This document shows positions 1 through 6,470 of a DNA stretch of 46,845 nt, piece by piece. The notes under the pieces were generated by a model. The model did not search any database. It saw nothing but the letters and a program-made list of their open reading frames with translations, and was not told the origin of the DNA. Positions within the stretch are counted from its first letter, which is position 1. Each line of letters opens with the position of its first letter. This DNA is from Candidatus Saccharimonadota bacterium. Its GTDB lineage: Bacteria > Patescibacteriota > Saccharimonadia > Saccharimonadales > Saccharimonadaceae. A program made the position numbers and the translations under genes. The DNA lies in the NCBI GenBank assembly GCA_030523715.1, contig JAUNHY010000002.1, positions 52,332-99,176 on the forward strand. The letters are read 5' to 3'.

Positions 1-765
1 GATACTCCAATCGAGGCCAACGAGTATATCCGCGATGGCGACGGCTCATCTCGCGTAGCCACCTTCGGCGATTTCCGTAAAGAAAACGTCACCAGGGAAG
101 ATCTCGCTCGTATCCGCGCCCTCTACATCCCAGGCGGTATCGAAACTGAAGACGTTGAAGAAATCATGAACACCCCTACTGGTCTCGAAGGTAAAAACAT
201 TACAATCGTTGACGAAGTATCTCGCAGTGGCTCCACACTTGCCATTGCTAAATACCTCGTCTCACAAGCCATCCCAGAAGCCAGCAGCGTCAATGGCTAC
301 ACTTTTTGGGAAGCCGGTTTCCAAAAACATCCGTACAGCGACGAACGCCAAATGCGCGGCGTACCAGTTTGGTATGACGCCCATACCCACGTTGGCCGCG
401 GTATCGGCGACGTTAACGAGGCTTCATTTGCTAAACGTTACGAAGAACGCCCAAATCCAAAAACTCGTGCCCAAAAATTCGGCGCCTTTGTCCTCGGTGA
501 ATTCATTAATCTCGCCGAAGAACCAGGCAACCGTTCACGTCAGTTAGCTAAAGAAATCAAAACCATGCGTAAAGAATGGGACGCCGGCCACATCATCATG
601 CCAATGCCGTCTCATTACGATGATGAAAAATGGCAAGAGCACACTATGGAGCAGGGCGTACAATTCGTCCCACCAGATGAGCATAAACCAGCTCCAAAGA
701 ATTCATATCTTGCCGTAATGGACGACATCCACCGCCGTCCGCCCGTGCCCCCACATTCAGTCTAA
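1..765 (+). CDS. Phosphoribosyltransferase-like protein, 5'-partial
   Basis: The reading frame is open from the first base of the window, so the start lies upstream; 254 codons and a TAA stop are visible. Around visible residues 67-78 there is a hydrophobic strand followed by VDEVSRSGST, the PRPP-binding loop typical of type I phosphoribosyltransferases (acidic pair, then small residues and S/T). The remaining 170 residues are polar, rich in Pro, His and acidic residues near the C-terminus, and I recognise no second domain. The substrate cannot be told. An internal ATG at 166 would cut off the strand before the PRPP loop and is not the true start. A hairpin terminator follows directly. I am confident of the fold call but not of the reaction. 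Confidence 0.6.
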   Translation, partial: DTPIEANEYIRDGDGSSRVATFGDFRKENVTREDLARIRALYIPGGIETEDVEEIMNTPTGLEGKNITIVDEVSRSGSTLAIAKYLVSQAIPEASSVNGYTFWEAGFQKHPYSDERQMRGVPVWYDAHTHVGRGIGDVNEASFAKRYEERPNPKTRAQKFGAFVLGEFINLAEEPGNRSRQLAKEIKTMRKEWDAGHIIMPMPSHYDDEKWQEHTMEQGVQFVPPDEHKPAPKNSYLAVMDDIHRRPPVPPHSV

Positions 766-773
766 AAAAGAAT

Positions 774-810
774 AACTCCGCCAGCCTCGATAACAGCTAG
801 CGGAGTTTTT
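774..810. terminator. Bidirectional intrinsic terminator between convergent genes
   Basis: Inverted repeat with arms at about 774-785 and 796-807 (one mismatch), A-rich on the left and a T run at 806-810 on the right. It can end the upstream plus-strand gene. It overlaps the last codons and the stop of the minus-strand gene that ends at 797. Confidence 0.75.
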
Positions 811-1129
811 GCATCAGAGACGGCGGAGCCTGCAGGAATACCTCAATAGAATCAAGGTGCGGTTCTCTATCATAGAGTTTAATTTCAATCTGGCGATACT
901 CGCCAACCGGCACACCCAAAAGGCAACCATACAGCCAATGCTGTCTCTTACCAAGGTGCACGTTTCGCGTCACGCGAAACGTCATTTCAACATTGTCACC
1001 TTGTTCGTTCTCAACGACAATCTTCTTTTCGGAGCCAACCTCGGCATCCTCAAATGCACTACGATCGTTGTCGGTAAAAGCGTAGCGTTTTTTCTTCAGT
1101 TCGCTGTCATCAAAAACAAACTTCGTCAT
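797..1129 (-). CDS. Small hypothetical protein, possibly acquired
   Basis: Encodes about 110 residues with no motif I recognise: charged and beta-rich, no signal peptide and no membrane segment, so probably cytoplasmic. I chose the ATG at 1127-1129 because a strong purine run (AAGGGGG, at about 1139-1146 on the plus strand) sits 7-9 bases upstream. The alternative GTG at 1136-1138 would overlap that ribosome site. A near-consensus promoter lies just upstream (1172-1200). Leucine CTG and valine GTG codons are used here, while neighbours such as groEL use CTC/CTT and GTC/GTT, which suggests a different codon history. Stop TAG falls inside the terminator hairpin. Function unknown. Confidence 0.6.
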   Translation of the reverse strand: MTKFVFDDSELKKKRYAFTDNDRSAFEDAEVGSEKKIVVENEQGDNVEMTFRVTRNVHLGKRQHWLYGCLLGVPVGEYRQIEIKLYDREPHLDSIEVFLQAPPSLMQKLR

Positions 1130-1171
1130 CTTTTTCACCCCCTTCGAAAAAAGACTCCGGCAACGAACAGG

Positions 1172-1200
1172 ATTATATCATAGTTTTACAAAAAAGTCAA
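1172..1200 (-). promoter_or_regulatory. Sigma70-type promoter for the 797-1129 gene
   Basis: On the minus strand TTGACT (1195-1200) is separated by exactly 17 bases from TATAAT (1172-1177), with an extended -10 (TGATATAAT). It closely resembles the promoter at 5132-5160. Confidence 0.8.
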
Positions 1201-1211
1201 TAATGCTTATC

Positions 1212-1586
1212 TTAGAAAGCCAACTTATCGCGAATCGCCTTAAACTCATCTTCGCGCAAAGATAGAGTTTTGCCATACTCCCAAGTTTCATCAATCGGGG
1301 AAAGGTGTACATGCGCATGTGGCACATCGGTTCCGACCACCTTCATTACAATCCGACGGCCCGTCACTTCTTCCATGTGCTTCGCAATCTTCTTTACCGA
1401 AGCCCAAAGCGCATTCCAATCTTCTTCCTCGAGCTCGTAAATCTTATCTACCTCGGCTTTTGGCACCACCAAAGTATGACCTTTCACCTCTGGATTTATA
1501 TCCAAAAACGCAAAAGTCTTCTCATCTTCATAAATCTTATAGCAGGGAATCTCGCCATTAATGATCTTCGTAAAAATACTCGCCAT
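1212..1586 (-). CDS. HIT family nucleotide-binding hydrolase
   Basis: A 124-residue histidine-triad protein. The active-site motif HAHVHL is at residues 90-95, with the middle histidine expected to attack the alpha-phosphate of nucleotides such as ApnA or AMP-lysine. The N-terminal pattern (SIFTKIINGEIP, then FLDINP and GHTLVVPK) is the classic Hint/HIT beta-sheet region. The start is the ATG at 1584-1586, preceded by AAGGAGT at a good distance; a longer frame from 1613 would read through that ribosome site. Cytoplasmic housekeeping enzyme; exact substrate unknown. Transcribed away from the divergent metallophosphoesterase gene. Confidence 0.93.
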   Translation of the reverse strand: MASIFTKIINGEIPCYKIYEDEKTFAFLDINPEVKGHTLVVPKAEVDKIYELEEEDWNALWASVKKIAKHMEEVTGRRIVMKVVGTDVPHAHVHLSPIDETWEYGKTLSLREDEFKAIRDKLAF

Positions 1587-1637
1587 CACAACTCCTTTTT
1601 CTCTATTATACAAAATCCTGCATGTTAAACTAAGAAC

Positions 1638-2195
1638 ATGAAAGCGCTCGTTCTTGCCGACCGCAGGCCAAAAATCGATCTCGTTCAGACCATCTATGAC
1701 GAAAACATCGAAATCGTTATTTCATTAGGAGATTTTGCCAGGGAAGACCTTTTGCCCCTAGAACAGATCAAACATATTCCAAAAATCGGCGTTTACGGAA
1801 ACCACTGCAGTGGCAACTACATGGATGAAATCGGAATCATGAATATGCACGCTGCTACCTGGCAATTTGGTGGTAAATCTTTCGCCGGCCTTCAAGGCTG
1901 CGTTCGCTATAAGTCCAATCCCGCCGCAATCATGTGCACCCAGGATGAATGCTGGCAAATTCTTGCCAACTACCCCCAAGTTGATATCTTTATTACCCAT
2001 TGTCCGCCGCGCGGCATTAACGACGAGGCAGAAATCGCCCATCAGGGTTTTGATGCGCTCCTAGATTATATCGAGAAAAAACCACCGCAAGTCTTATTGC
2101 ACGGCCACACCTACCCAGACGAACAGACTCTTATCCGTCAGCACGGCCCTACGCGCATCGAATACGTTTCCGGCCATCGTATCATCGAACTATAA
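1638..2195 (+). CDS. Calcineurin-like metallophosphoesterase
   Basis: A 185-residue protein with most motifs of the binuclear metallophosphoesterase fold in order: GD at 31-32, GNH at 54-56, a histidine in THCPP at 121, and GHTYP with His157. Motif I, normally DxH, reads D8-R-R, so one metal-ligand histidine is missing; that could lower metal site occupancy or indicate a variant subfamily. The protein is cytoplasmic, with no signal peptide. There is no Shine-Dalgarno sequence: an extended -10-like TGTTAAACT ends 6 bases before the ATG, predicting a leaderless mRNA. Substrate (nucleotide, phosphodiester or protein) not deducible. Confidence 0.85.
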   Translation: MKALVLADRRPKIDLVQTIYDENIEIVISLGDFAREDLLPLEQIKHIPKIGVYGNHCSGNYMDEIGIMNMHAATWQFGGKSFAGLQGCVRYKSNPAAIMCTQDECWQILANYPQVDIFITHCPPRGINDEAEIAHQGFDALLDYIEKKPPQVLLHGHTYPDEQTLIRQHGPTRIEYVSGHRIIEL

Positions 2196-2265
2196 CCCAT
2201 CCAAAAAATGCCTTTCTGGCGCATTCTAAGGCTCTCTGAGACGTTTTTTATGATAAAATGATAGA

Positions 2266-2353
2266 GGAAGCGTGGCCGAGTGGTTGAAGGCGCACGACTC
2301 GAAATCGTGTGGGCCGAAAGGTCTCGGAGGTTCGAATCCTCTCGCTTCCGCCA
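2266..2353 (+). tRNA. tRNA-Ser (anticodon CGA)
   Basis: Acceptor arms 2266-2272 (GGAAGCG) and 2343-2349 (CGCTTCC) pair perfectly, followed by discriminator G and an encoded CCA at 2351-2353. The anticodon loop CTCGAAA gives CGA, which reads UCG. The long variable arm (GGGCCGAAAGGTCT region) is typical of serine tRNAs. A -10-like TGATAAAAT ends 6 bases upstream. Confidence 0.95.
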
Positions 2354-2355
2354 CA

Positions 2356-2382
2356 AAAAAGACCGATAGGTCTATTTTTTGT
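2356..2382. terminator. Terminator after tRNA-Ser, usable in both directions
   Basis: A run of A, then AGACC-GATA-GGTCT, then a T run (ATTTTTTG). It lies directly after the tRNA CCA end and also just beyond the stop of the minus-strand gene at 2388, so it could end both transcripts. Confidence 0.8.
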
Positions 2383-2387
2383 AGATT

Positions 2388-2591
2388 CTACTGTTTTGGC
2401 CCTTCCGCTAGCTCATCCCAGCCATTCTTTTTTGGTTCGGATTCATCTTCTTCATCATCCTTTTCGTCAAAGTTCCAACCATTATCGTAATTATTCCCAG
2501 CTTTATCCACTAAAGAATTATCATAACCATCCGGCACTTCGCGCCCCCAAGCCGGATTCGTCCCTGGAATAAATTTCTTCTCACCACTCAT
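2388..2591 (-). CDS. Small acidic hypothetical protein
   Basis: 67 residues, very acidic in its second half (runs of D and E), with Asn/Gly/Trp-rich segments; no membrane segment and no known motif. Start taken as the ATG at 2589-2591 because AAGGAG (complement of 2598-2603) lies 6 bases upstream; an ATG at 2597 would abut the ribosome site. A TACAAT -10-like element lies a little further upstream. Stop TAG. The strong ribosome site supports a real gene, but the function is unknown. Confidence 0.6.
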   Translation of the reverse strand: MSGEKKFIPGTNPAWGREVPDGYDNSLVDKAGNNYDNGWNFDEKDDEEDESEPKKNGWDELAEGPKQ

Positions 2592-2629
2592 AATCATCTC
2601 CTTCTTATCCTATTGTACAAAAACCAACA

Positions 2630-2656
2630 AAAAACGCCCAGATGGGCGAGTTTTGA
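2630..2656 (-). terminator. Terminator of tRNA-Arg
   Basis: Stem CGCCC / GGGCG around a short AGAT loop at 2635-2649, with A/T runs on both sides. On the minus strand it lies immediately downstream of tRNA-Arg and ends in a T run. Confidence 0.8.
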
Positions 2657-2665
2657 TTCGAAATA

Positions 2666-2742
2666 TGGTATGCCCGATACGATTCGAACGTACGACCTTC
2701 AGCTCCGCAAGCTGACGCTCTATCCAACTGAGCTACGGGCAC
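2666..2742 (-). tRNA. tRNA-Arg (anticodon GCG)
   Basis: Read on the minus strand, the 5' arm GTGCCCG (ending at 2742) pairs with CGGGCAT (one G-T pair), followed by A and an encoded CCA (2666-2668). The anticodon stem TCAGC/GCTGA encloses TTGCGGA, giving GCG, which would read CGC (and CGU if the first G is modified or wobbles). D-loop (AGCTCAGTTGGATAGAGC) and T-loop (GTTCGAATC) are canonical. Confidence 0.95.
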
Positions 2743-2878
2743 ATATGTGGATAGTACCCACTTAATGTAAGTACTTGTCCACCGTCAAAGATTAAAAGAT
2801 CATCGCGCTTCCATCTCTTTCCGCGTGATGGAGCATATTATAGCACATTTAGTCAAGAGATGGTATACTATTTTTATC
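2743..2878. other. Intergenic region with tRNA-Arg and Mur-like gene promoters
   Basis: No gene is visible. On the plus strand TATACT (2864-2869) lies 9 bases before the ATG at 2879. On the minus strand an extended -10 (TGCTATAAT, about 2836-2844) faces the tRNA about 95 bases away, and TACTAT lies 8 bases before the tRNA 5' end. An imperfect inverted repeat (GTGGA...TCCAC) occupies about 2746-2782. Which minus-strand element serves the tRNA is uncertain. Confidence 0.4.
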
Positions 2879-3613
2879 ATGGCAGAGAAGAAGAAATCCG
2901 GAATCAAACCAAAACTCCAAAAAGCCAAAGCAAAGTTTTTTGCAACTTATTACAGCGATCCAGCTAAAGACATCAAAATTATTGCCGTCACCGGCGACAA
3001 AGGTCGCGACATTACCGCACATTTTCTTCAGAATATTCTCAAAAATCGCGATGCCAAAACTGGCTTGATTATCGATCCAAAATCCACTTCCGACCTCTAT
3101 AAGCAGCTCTACAAAATTTGGCGCACCGGTGCCGACCATGCCGTCATCTCCATCGATAGCAACGGCCTTGCCAATCATTTCTTCTACGGCTTACCAATCC
3201 ATATTGCTATTATTACCGATAACACTGAGCCAAAAACTCCTTCCTCAATTTTGCCTTCCACCAACCCGGAAGAAGCCAAGGCTATCCTCTTCAACACTCA
3301 GCCGTACTTCAGTATCCTCAATCGTGACGACGCCAATTATGACCTCTTTGCCAAATATCCAACCAAGACTGCAACCTTTACTTACGGCCATAGCGCCGAC
3401 GCCGACCTTTGCATTAATCGTTTTAAACTTTATCCAACCGCTATCGAAGCCAACGTCACCTATAGTGGCCAAAAATTCGATTTAGCCAGCTACGCCACCG
3501 GCGAAGAAGCCACCCACTACATGGCTGCCGCCGCACTTGCTGGTTTTGCGCTCGACTTCGACAGAGACACCATCGTAGATGGTATCGCCGATTACGAACC
3601 TAACACAAAATAA
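2879..3613 (+). CDS. Degenerate Mur-ligase-like protein without intact ATP loop
   Basis: 244 residues. Residues 31-60 match the start of a Mur ligase central domain (strand, then the P-loop position), but the expected GTNGKTT reads GDKGRDIT (39-46), so the lysine and the following threonine that bind ATP are absent. Further on, SILNRDDANYDLF and the segment ending ALAGFALDFDRDTIVDGI align in order with the MurE-like protein at 5194-6456 (its VINADDPSAKFF and LACVAVGKRLGLTDEEIAKGI). The C-terminal amino-acid-binding domain is missing. It is therefore best read as a catalytically dead Mur paralogue, perhaps a scaffold or regulator. It lies 8 bases before the pentein gene, so the two are probably cotranscribed. 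The ATG at 2879 has no ribosome site; TATACT ends 9 bases upstream. The longer frame from 2825 crosses the promoter and is rejected. Confidence 0.75.
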   Translation: MAEKKKSGIKPKLQKAKAKFFATYYSDPAKDIKIIAVTGDKGRDITAHFLQNILKNRDAKTGLIIDPKSTSDLYKQLYKIWRTGADHAVISIDSNGLANHFFYGLPIHIAIITDNTEPKTPSSILPSTNPEEAKAILFNTQPYFSILNRDDANYDLFAKYPTKTATFTYGHSADADLCINRFKLYPTAIEANVTYSGQKFDLASYATGEEATHYMAAAALAGFALDFDRDTIVDGIADYEPNTK

Positions 3614-3621
3614 GGATTTTT

Positions 3622-4473
3622 ATGATCAATCAGAGACTTTTGGTATCTGGTGCCGACTATTTTGCAGACACCTACGAGATTAACCCATACTACACCAGTA
3701 AGGGCATTGATGTTAAAAAGGCCATGGCCGAGCATGCCAGTATCCTCGAATGTTTCAAGGAAGCCGGCATCGACATCATTAAAGTCGACCCGCCAAAAGA
3801 TTGCCAAGACGGCGTCTATACCGCCAACTGGGCCCTCGTCAAAGATGGCGTCGCCGTAATGGCGCGTCTGCCAGAAGCTCGCAAGGCCGAAGAAGCTTAT
3901 GCGCGCAAATGCCTCGAAAATCTTGGCATCAAATGCATTGACGTTCCTGGCAATTATCTATTTTCTGGACAAGGCGATTCACTTCGCTGCGGAAATTATT
4001 TATTCGGTGGCCGTGGTTATCGCTCCGATCCCGAAGCTCAGCAATTTGCCGCCGAAACCCTCGGCCTCAAACTTATTCAAGTTCATGCCAAGCCACAACT
4101 TAATGAAGATGGCACCGAACACATTAATCCATTCACCAACCACGCCGATAGTTTCTGGTATGACCTCGACCTTGCCATTTCCGTCATCGACGAACATACC
4201 ATCGCCTATTGCCCAGATGCACTCGACGAAGAGTCCAATCAAAAAATCGAAGCCATCACCGACCTCGATAAAATCAAAGTTGATTTCGAAGAATGTACCA
4301 AAGGTTTTGCTAACAATCTCGTTAGCACTGGTCGCGATGTCATAATGTCAAATAAGGCTCCAAAACTCCAAAAGGAGCTCGAATCTCGTGGCTTCATCTG
4401 CCTAACTCCAAACGTCACCGAGCTCAAAGAGGGCGGTGGATACATTCGCTGCGTCAGTCTCTGGATTAGCTAA
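3622..4473 (+). CDS. Pentein-family protein (amidinotransferase/dimethylargininase-like)
   Basis: 283 residues. The C-terminus GGGYIRCVSLWIS carries the catalytic cysteine (Cys277) expected in arginine-modifying penteins (arginine deiminase, DDAH, amidinotransferases). His174 in NHADSFWYDLDL fits the catalytic histidine position. SGQGDSLRCG with GGRGYRSD (115-135) resembles the acidic substrate-binding stretch plus the R-T/S loop of the family. No signal peptide. It follows the degenerate Mur-like gene by 8 bases, with a modest AAGGAT ribosome site. Likely substrates are guanidino compounds such as arginine or methylated arginine, but the exact reaction (deimination, hydrolysis or transfer) is not determined by what I can see. 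Confidence 0.8.
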   Translation: MINQRLLVSGADYFADTYEINPYYTSKGIDVKKAMAEHASILECFKEAGIDIIKVDPPKDCQDGVYTANWALVKDGVAVMARLPEARKAEEAYARKCLENLGIKCIDVPGNYLFSGQGDSLRCGNYLFGGRGYRSDPEAQQFAAETLGLKLIQVHAKPQLNEDGTEHINPFTNHADSFWYDLDLAISVIDEHTIAYCPDALDEESNQKIEAITDLDKIKVDFEECTKGFANNLVSTGRDVIMSNKAPKLQKELESRGFICLTPNVTELKEGGGYIRCVSLWIS

Positions 4474-4486
4474 AAGCATAAAAATA

Positions 4487-4516
4487 GCGCCGGCACCCCC
4501 AAGCCGACGCTTTTTT
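4487..4516 (+). terminator. Intrinsic terminator after the pentein gene
   Basis: GCGCCGGC at 4487-4494 pairs (one mismatch) with GCCGACGC at 4503-4510 around an ACCCCCAA loop, followed by six T. Confidence 0.85.
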
Positions 4517-4527
4517 GTAGTGAAAAA

Positions 4528-5070
4528 TCAGTCTCTGTATTTGCTGCGCAACCACTTGATCGACGGTTCATGCGCCATGTTCAACATGCGCAGATCCAGC
4601 AACTCAGTCATCATGGCGTCCAGTTCCTGCGTATTCAGGCTCATCATCTCCGGATACAGGTCGCAGTAGCCATGTGCCGTTTCCGGCGGATTCACATTCG
4701 CCTCCAGAATCTTCGCCTCACGGCCATGCATGACCATATTGAACACAACGACCTTCTTGACGCGACGATTGTTGATGCGCTTTGCAATCGGACGATAGAG
4801 CCCGTCGAACTCATCCGCCAGCTCTTCCAACGCCCAAATCTCTGGGTTGTTCAGCACGTAATGGTCGCCATGGGAATCGACCCCAATCACCACCATATGT
4901 GCACGCTGCGTCTTTATCCACGTTTGACCACGTAGATATTTGGCGACATCCGCCAAAATGTTCTCTAAGGACCTGCGTCCCCAGTTCTCCTCGCTCTCAA
5001 AGCTGAAGTGATACACTCCGCTGTTGCGATCGAGATAGAAGTCCGCCACCGGACTCGCTTTTTCACTCAT
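4528..5070 (-). CDS. Hypothetical protein with atypical codon use
   Basis: 180 residues, no signal peptide or membrane helix, no family recognised. A central stretch (HMVVIGVDSHGDHYVLNNP) and later VVVFNMVMHG look like alternating beta strands of a globular alpha/beta protein. The start is the ATG at 5068-5070, with AAGGG about 11 bases upstream; two GTG codons nearer that site (up to 5082) are alternatives. About half of its leucines are CTG and many valines GTG, unlike the CTC/CTT and GTC/GTT of nearby genes, and it is one of only two genes here that stop with TGA. Together with its own near-consensus promoter this suggests a cassette of foreign origin. Function unknown. Confidence 0.65.
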   Translation of the reverse strand: MSEKASPVADFYLDRNSGVYHFSFESEENWGRRSLENILADVAKYLRGQTWIKTQRAHMVVIGVDSHGDHYVLNNPEIWALEELADEFDGLYRPIAKRINNRRVKKVVVFNMVMHGREAKILEANVNPPETAHGYCDLYPEMMSLNTQELDAMMTELLDLRMLNMAHEPSIKWLRSKYRD

Positions 5071-5131
5071 AAAGAGCACCACCCTTCTCAGTTCTCATAT
5101 TTTGCCGCAAAAAGCAGCTAGAACTCTATAT

Positions 5132-5160
5132 ATTATATCACAGATAGCACAAAAAGTCAA
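5132..5160 (-). promoter_or_regulatory. Sigma70-type promoter for the 4528-5070 gene
   Basis: Minus strand TTGACT (5155-5160), 17 bases, TATAAT (5132-5137) with TG one base before the -10. Aligned base by base with the promoter at 1172-1200 it matches over the -10, the -35 and the A/T-rich stretch beside the -35. Confidence 0.8.
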
Positions 5161-5193
5161 TCATGGTACTCAAATGTCATGTTGTTTTGGATA

Positions 5194-6456
5194 TTATTTC
5201 TTCTTTAGTACCTGTTTGAGCGCTTTTTCAATCTCATCTTGTTCGTAATAATCATGTGCGCCATCCGCACGCTCAATCGTCTTCTCGTTGCCTTTACCAA
5301 GGAAGAGCACCGTGTCGCCTTTTTTAGCCATCTTGCAACACTCCAAAATTGCCGTCGGTCGGTCCACAATCATAAACAAATCTTTATCGTCTTTTTTACC
5401 TTGTTCGCGCGCACCCCCTGCGATCATCTCAAGAATATCCATCGATGGCGTGTCTCGGTCGTCTTCTTCGGTCAGCATCACAATATCTGCATACTTACCC
5501 GCAATTTCCCCCATCGGTTTACGTTTCGAAGGATCACGACGACCGCCTGCTGACCCAAACATCACAATCAAACGCCCCTTCGTCGCTTTTTTCATATCTG
5601 GTAACAGCTTTTCAAAAGCATCCGGCGTATGTGCATAGTCCATAATCGCCGTAAAATCTTGGCCACGATCAATTTTCACCATCCGGCCTTCAACCTCGCG
5701 CAAAGCGTAAATACCTTTCGCAATCTCTTCATCAGTCAAGCCAAGGCGCTTACCAACCGCCACGCAGGCCAGGGAATTAGAAACATTAAATTGACCAGCT
5801 ATACGCGTTTTAATCTTCAAATTCTCAGATGAAATATAATACTCAACTCCATCTGGCATCAATTTCACCTTCGAAGCCTTTAACTTACCGCCCTTAATGC
5901 CATAAGTCGTATATTCCTTAATATCCGTTTCAAAGAATTTTGCCGACGGATCATCCGCATTAATCACGCCGTAGCGCGCCTGCTTAAACAATTTTCGTTT
6001 CGCATCACGATAGCGCTCAAAAGTGCGATGGTAATCTAAATGCTCATGCGTCACATTCGTCATTACGGCGATATCAATCGGTACACCCAAATCACGATGT
6101 TGCGACAGGGCATGACTTGTCAGTTCTAAAACCAAATATTCCGCACCAGAGTTCACAATTGTCTTGATACGTTCGTTCAACAACTTTGAATCGACCGTCG
6201 TCATGTGCTCCATCTGTTCGTGAATGTCATTTACGCCCCAACCAACCGTCGTCATCACGCCAGTTTTATGTCCAGCCTCATTCAGCATCTTCCAAATCAT
6301 AAACGAAGTTGTCGTTTTTCCATTTGTGCCCGTCACGCCAATTACGGTCAATTTCTTAGCCGGAAATCCGTATTTTGCGCCCCAAAATGCCGCTTTGCCG
6401 ACATGATAAGGAATTACTAAACTATCATAAAAAGGAATTTTCTCTTTAATGCTCAT
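5194..6456 (-). CDS. MurE-like Mur ligase lacking the N-terminal domain
   Basis: 420 residues, cytoplasmic. The ATP-binding loop GTNGKTTT is at 43-50. Later TNVTHEHLDYH and AKRKLF (likely the carbamylated lysine), VINADDPSA, and near the C-terminus FLGKGNEKT follow MurE order. MurE enzymes are usually about 480-500 residues, with a UDP-MurNAc-binding first domain; here only about 35 residues precede the P-loop, so that domain is missing. The DNPR specificity motif of MurE is replaced by EEDDRDTP, so neither the amino acid nor the acceptor can be predicted. It could act on a peptidoglycan precursor or another conjugate. TAATAT ends exactly 6 bases before the ATG and no ribosome site is seen, so translation is probably leaderless. 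It is 14 bases downstream of the GtrII-like gene. Confidence 0.85.
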   Translation of the reverse strand: MSIKEKIPFYDSLVIPYHVGKAAFWGAKYGFPAKKLTVIGVTGTNGKTTTSFMIWKMLNEAGHKTGVMTTVGWGVNDIHEQMEHMTTVDSKLLNERIKTIVNSGAEYLVLELTSHALSQHRDLGVPIDIAVMTNVTHEHLDYHRTFERYRDAKRKLFKQARYGVINADDPSAKFFETDIKEYTTYGIKGGKLKASKVKLMPDGVEYYISSENLKIKTRIAGQFNVSNSLACVAVGKRLGLTDEEIAKGIYALREVEGRMVKIDRGQDFTAIMDYAHTPDAFEKLLPDMKKATKGRLIVMFGSAGGRRDPSKRKPMGEIAGKYADIVMLTEEDDRDTPSMDILEMIAGGAREQGKKDDKDLFMIVDRPTAILECCKMAKKGDTVLFLGKGNEKTIERADGAHDYYEQDEIEKALKQVLKKK

Positions 6457-6470
6457 ATCTTTATATTACC

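Noticed and set aside
2197-2225. Hairpin AATGC...GCATT after the metallophosphoesterase gene as a terminator
   Set aside because: The stem is only five pairs and no T run follows directly.
2746-2782. Hairpin upstream of tRNA-Arg as a T-box or riboswitch
   Set aside because: The stem is imperfect and short, there is no specifier or terminator structure, and the gene downstream is a tRNA.
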